Source: Aquila chrysaetos chrysaetos
Taxonomy: Eukaryota > Chordata > Aves > Accipitriformes > Accipitridae
Assembly (NCBI RefSeq): GCF_900496995.4
Contig: NC_044009.1
Coordinates: forward strand, 47,166,005-47,230,004
Direction: 5' to 3'
DNA: 64,000 nt
Shown: positions 50,342 through 64,000 of the stretch, piece after piece
How the letters are laid out: each line of letters begins with the position of its first letter
How positions within the stretch are numbered: the first letter of the stretch is position 1
Notes under the pieces: model-generated
Told to the model about the DNA's origin: nothing
Database searches by the model: none
The model's input: only the letters and a program-made list of their open reading frames with translations
Made by a program: the position numbers and the translations under genes

Positions 50342-51338
50342 TCGGCTGTGCTGGGAGCCAGGGTATGTCAGCGGGTGGGAGGCTTTTGCCCTTGGCTGCT
50401 GCACTTCAACAACAGGGCTTGGCTGGGGACAGTCCGAAGGGAGCAATAAAAATAACGAGAAGCGGTTGGGATGTAACCGCTGCAGGAAAGCCAGAGGAGA
50501 GGGTAAGAGACACTGGTGAGATGTGGTGCGGTCCTTAAGCACGGGAGCCATGAGGAGGAAGAGGGTTCCTCTTTCTCCTTGCCACTTAGGACAAGATACG
50601 ATGGACTTAAAACTGCAGTTTAAGGGGGGATGAGCACATATTTGTGGGCTTTTCAAGGCGCAGCCCGACATTTCCCGGTAGCGCACTCTGCCTCCCCTGC
50701 TCCCAAGTCTGTGTAAGCTGGGTTTAGCACAACATCCATTCCAGTAACTCACGTGGCTTTCGTGAATTAACTACTTAGCCCGTGGGAATCATACCATTAT
50801 CTTCAGAGGAACTAGAAAAATAAAGAGTGCATTTATAAGGTTTTTATTGTTTCCACCCCACCATCAACATTCCCTTTAAGAACATCAAAAGATTAAAAAA
50901 ACAGATAGAGACATCTGCCAGCATCTCTGGAGATGTGTGTTGCACTTTCTTCTAATCCAGACCAAGTCTTTGGAGCCTCTCCATGCCTTCAAGAAATAGG
51001 GGAATTTTTCTTTTATTTAAGAACCGTCTAAAGAACCTTTTACCGGGTTTTAACAGAGCCCTGTGTCAGCACAGTTAAAAAATGCTGGCATTTCCTCTGC
51101 GCAGATTAAAGATGATATATTACGCTTTGCTGCTCAAACCTGATTTACAGCTTCTATTGCAAAATTGCATAATACTTTTTTAAGTGCTCTAAGGCGCAGT
51201 AGCAGGGCTGAGGACTCGGAGCAAAGTCCGGGCGCGTGCTGGTTTTTACCTCTCCAGCATTTGTTATTCCTTCTCTAGGTCTGAAAGAAGAGCTGCAGGG
51301 AGCAACCTGTCCTCTCCTGCATCCTTCTGACCCCCAGC

Positions 51339-63811
<12,473 letters not shown>

Positions 63812-64000
63812 GTTAACCTCTTCTTGCTTCTTGATCCAAAGCAAATAGTCAGATACAAACTGTTAACAGCTGAAATATGTTTTTCATACTTTATACATGG
63901 CTTAGTTTACTTCAGTACTGATATATAATTTTTGGAGCATGTTAAGAAATCAGTATTAATACCTGTTGTTATAAGTGAGCTTTAATACCCAATTAATTCT
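63812..64000 (+). other. HNMT: HNMT 3' UTR, cut by the window end
   Basis: AT-rich sequence after the stop. No AATAAA appears before the window ends, so the polyadenylation site lies beyond 64000. Confidence 0.8.

Larger units (their letters stand above)
46850..51278 (+). other. HNMT: Putative intron 1 of gene 2
   Basis: It runs between the candidate first exon and the acceptor tctctag at 51278. It contains a 39-bp tandem repeat, a CR1 fragment and two nested LTRs, all listed separately, and otherwise nothing recognised. Confidence 0.45.

Noticed and set aside
50168..50752. 194-codon minus-strand frame
   Set aside because: It overlaps the end of an LTR and ordinary DNA and has no recognisable motif; chance frame.

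Overview
The window is eukaryotic, almost certainly from a bird. It has spliced genes with short GT-AG-bounded exons and kilobase introns, CpG-island promoters, CR1-like LINE fossils and an endogenous-retrovirus LTR of a type I recognise as common in modern birds. The species cannot be fixed from sequence alone. There are no bacterial-type genes, no CRISPR array, and no RNA gene I can support.

The main content is two complete protein-coding genes in tandem on the + strand. Both encode proteins of the histamine N-methyltransferase (HNMT) family, SAM-dependent cytosolic enzymes that inactivate histamine by methylating the imidazole ring. Gene 1 has coding exons from 6983 to 15748 (286 residues) and is a divergent HNMT-like paralog. 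Gene 2 has coding exons from 51339 to 63811 (292 residues, the length of human HNMT) and looks like the orthologous HNMT. Their five downstream coding exons have identical lengths (53, 108, 131, 94 and 356 nt) and identical intron phases, so the pair arose by duplication of a whole intron-containing gene. Over those exons a hand alignment gives 125 identities in 246 residues (about 51%), so the duplication is old.

Layout: 1-2870, upstream DNA with a CpG island at about 840-1260. About 2880-3260, a CpG island that is the likely promoter and non-coding first exon of gene 1. 6963-16525, the remaining exons and 3' UTR of gene 1, with an LTR-like insertion in intron 4. 16530-46500, about 30 kb of intergenic DNA with simple repeats and LINE fossils but no recognisable gene. 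About 46530-46870, a CpG island ending in a strong splice donor, the likely promoter and first exon of gene 2. 46850-51278, the putative intron 1 of gene 2, holding a CR1 fragment and two nested LTRs. 51279-63811, the coding exons of gene 2. The 3' UTR of gene 2 runs off the window end.

The most interesting observation is that gene 1 keeps the residues that hold histamine in human HNMT (Glu28, Gln143, Asn283 equivalents) but has replaced several other pocket residues (Tyr147 to Arg, Phe190 to Leu, Cys196 to Gly, Gln94 to His). It has also lost the ancestral start codon. This suggests an intact enzyme with altered substrate preference or regulation. I found no wholly new type of system.
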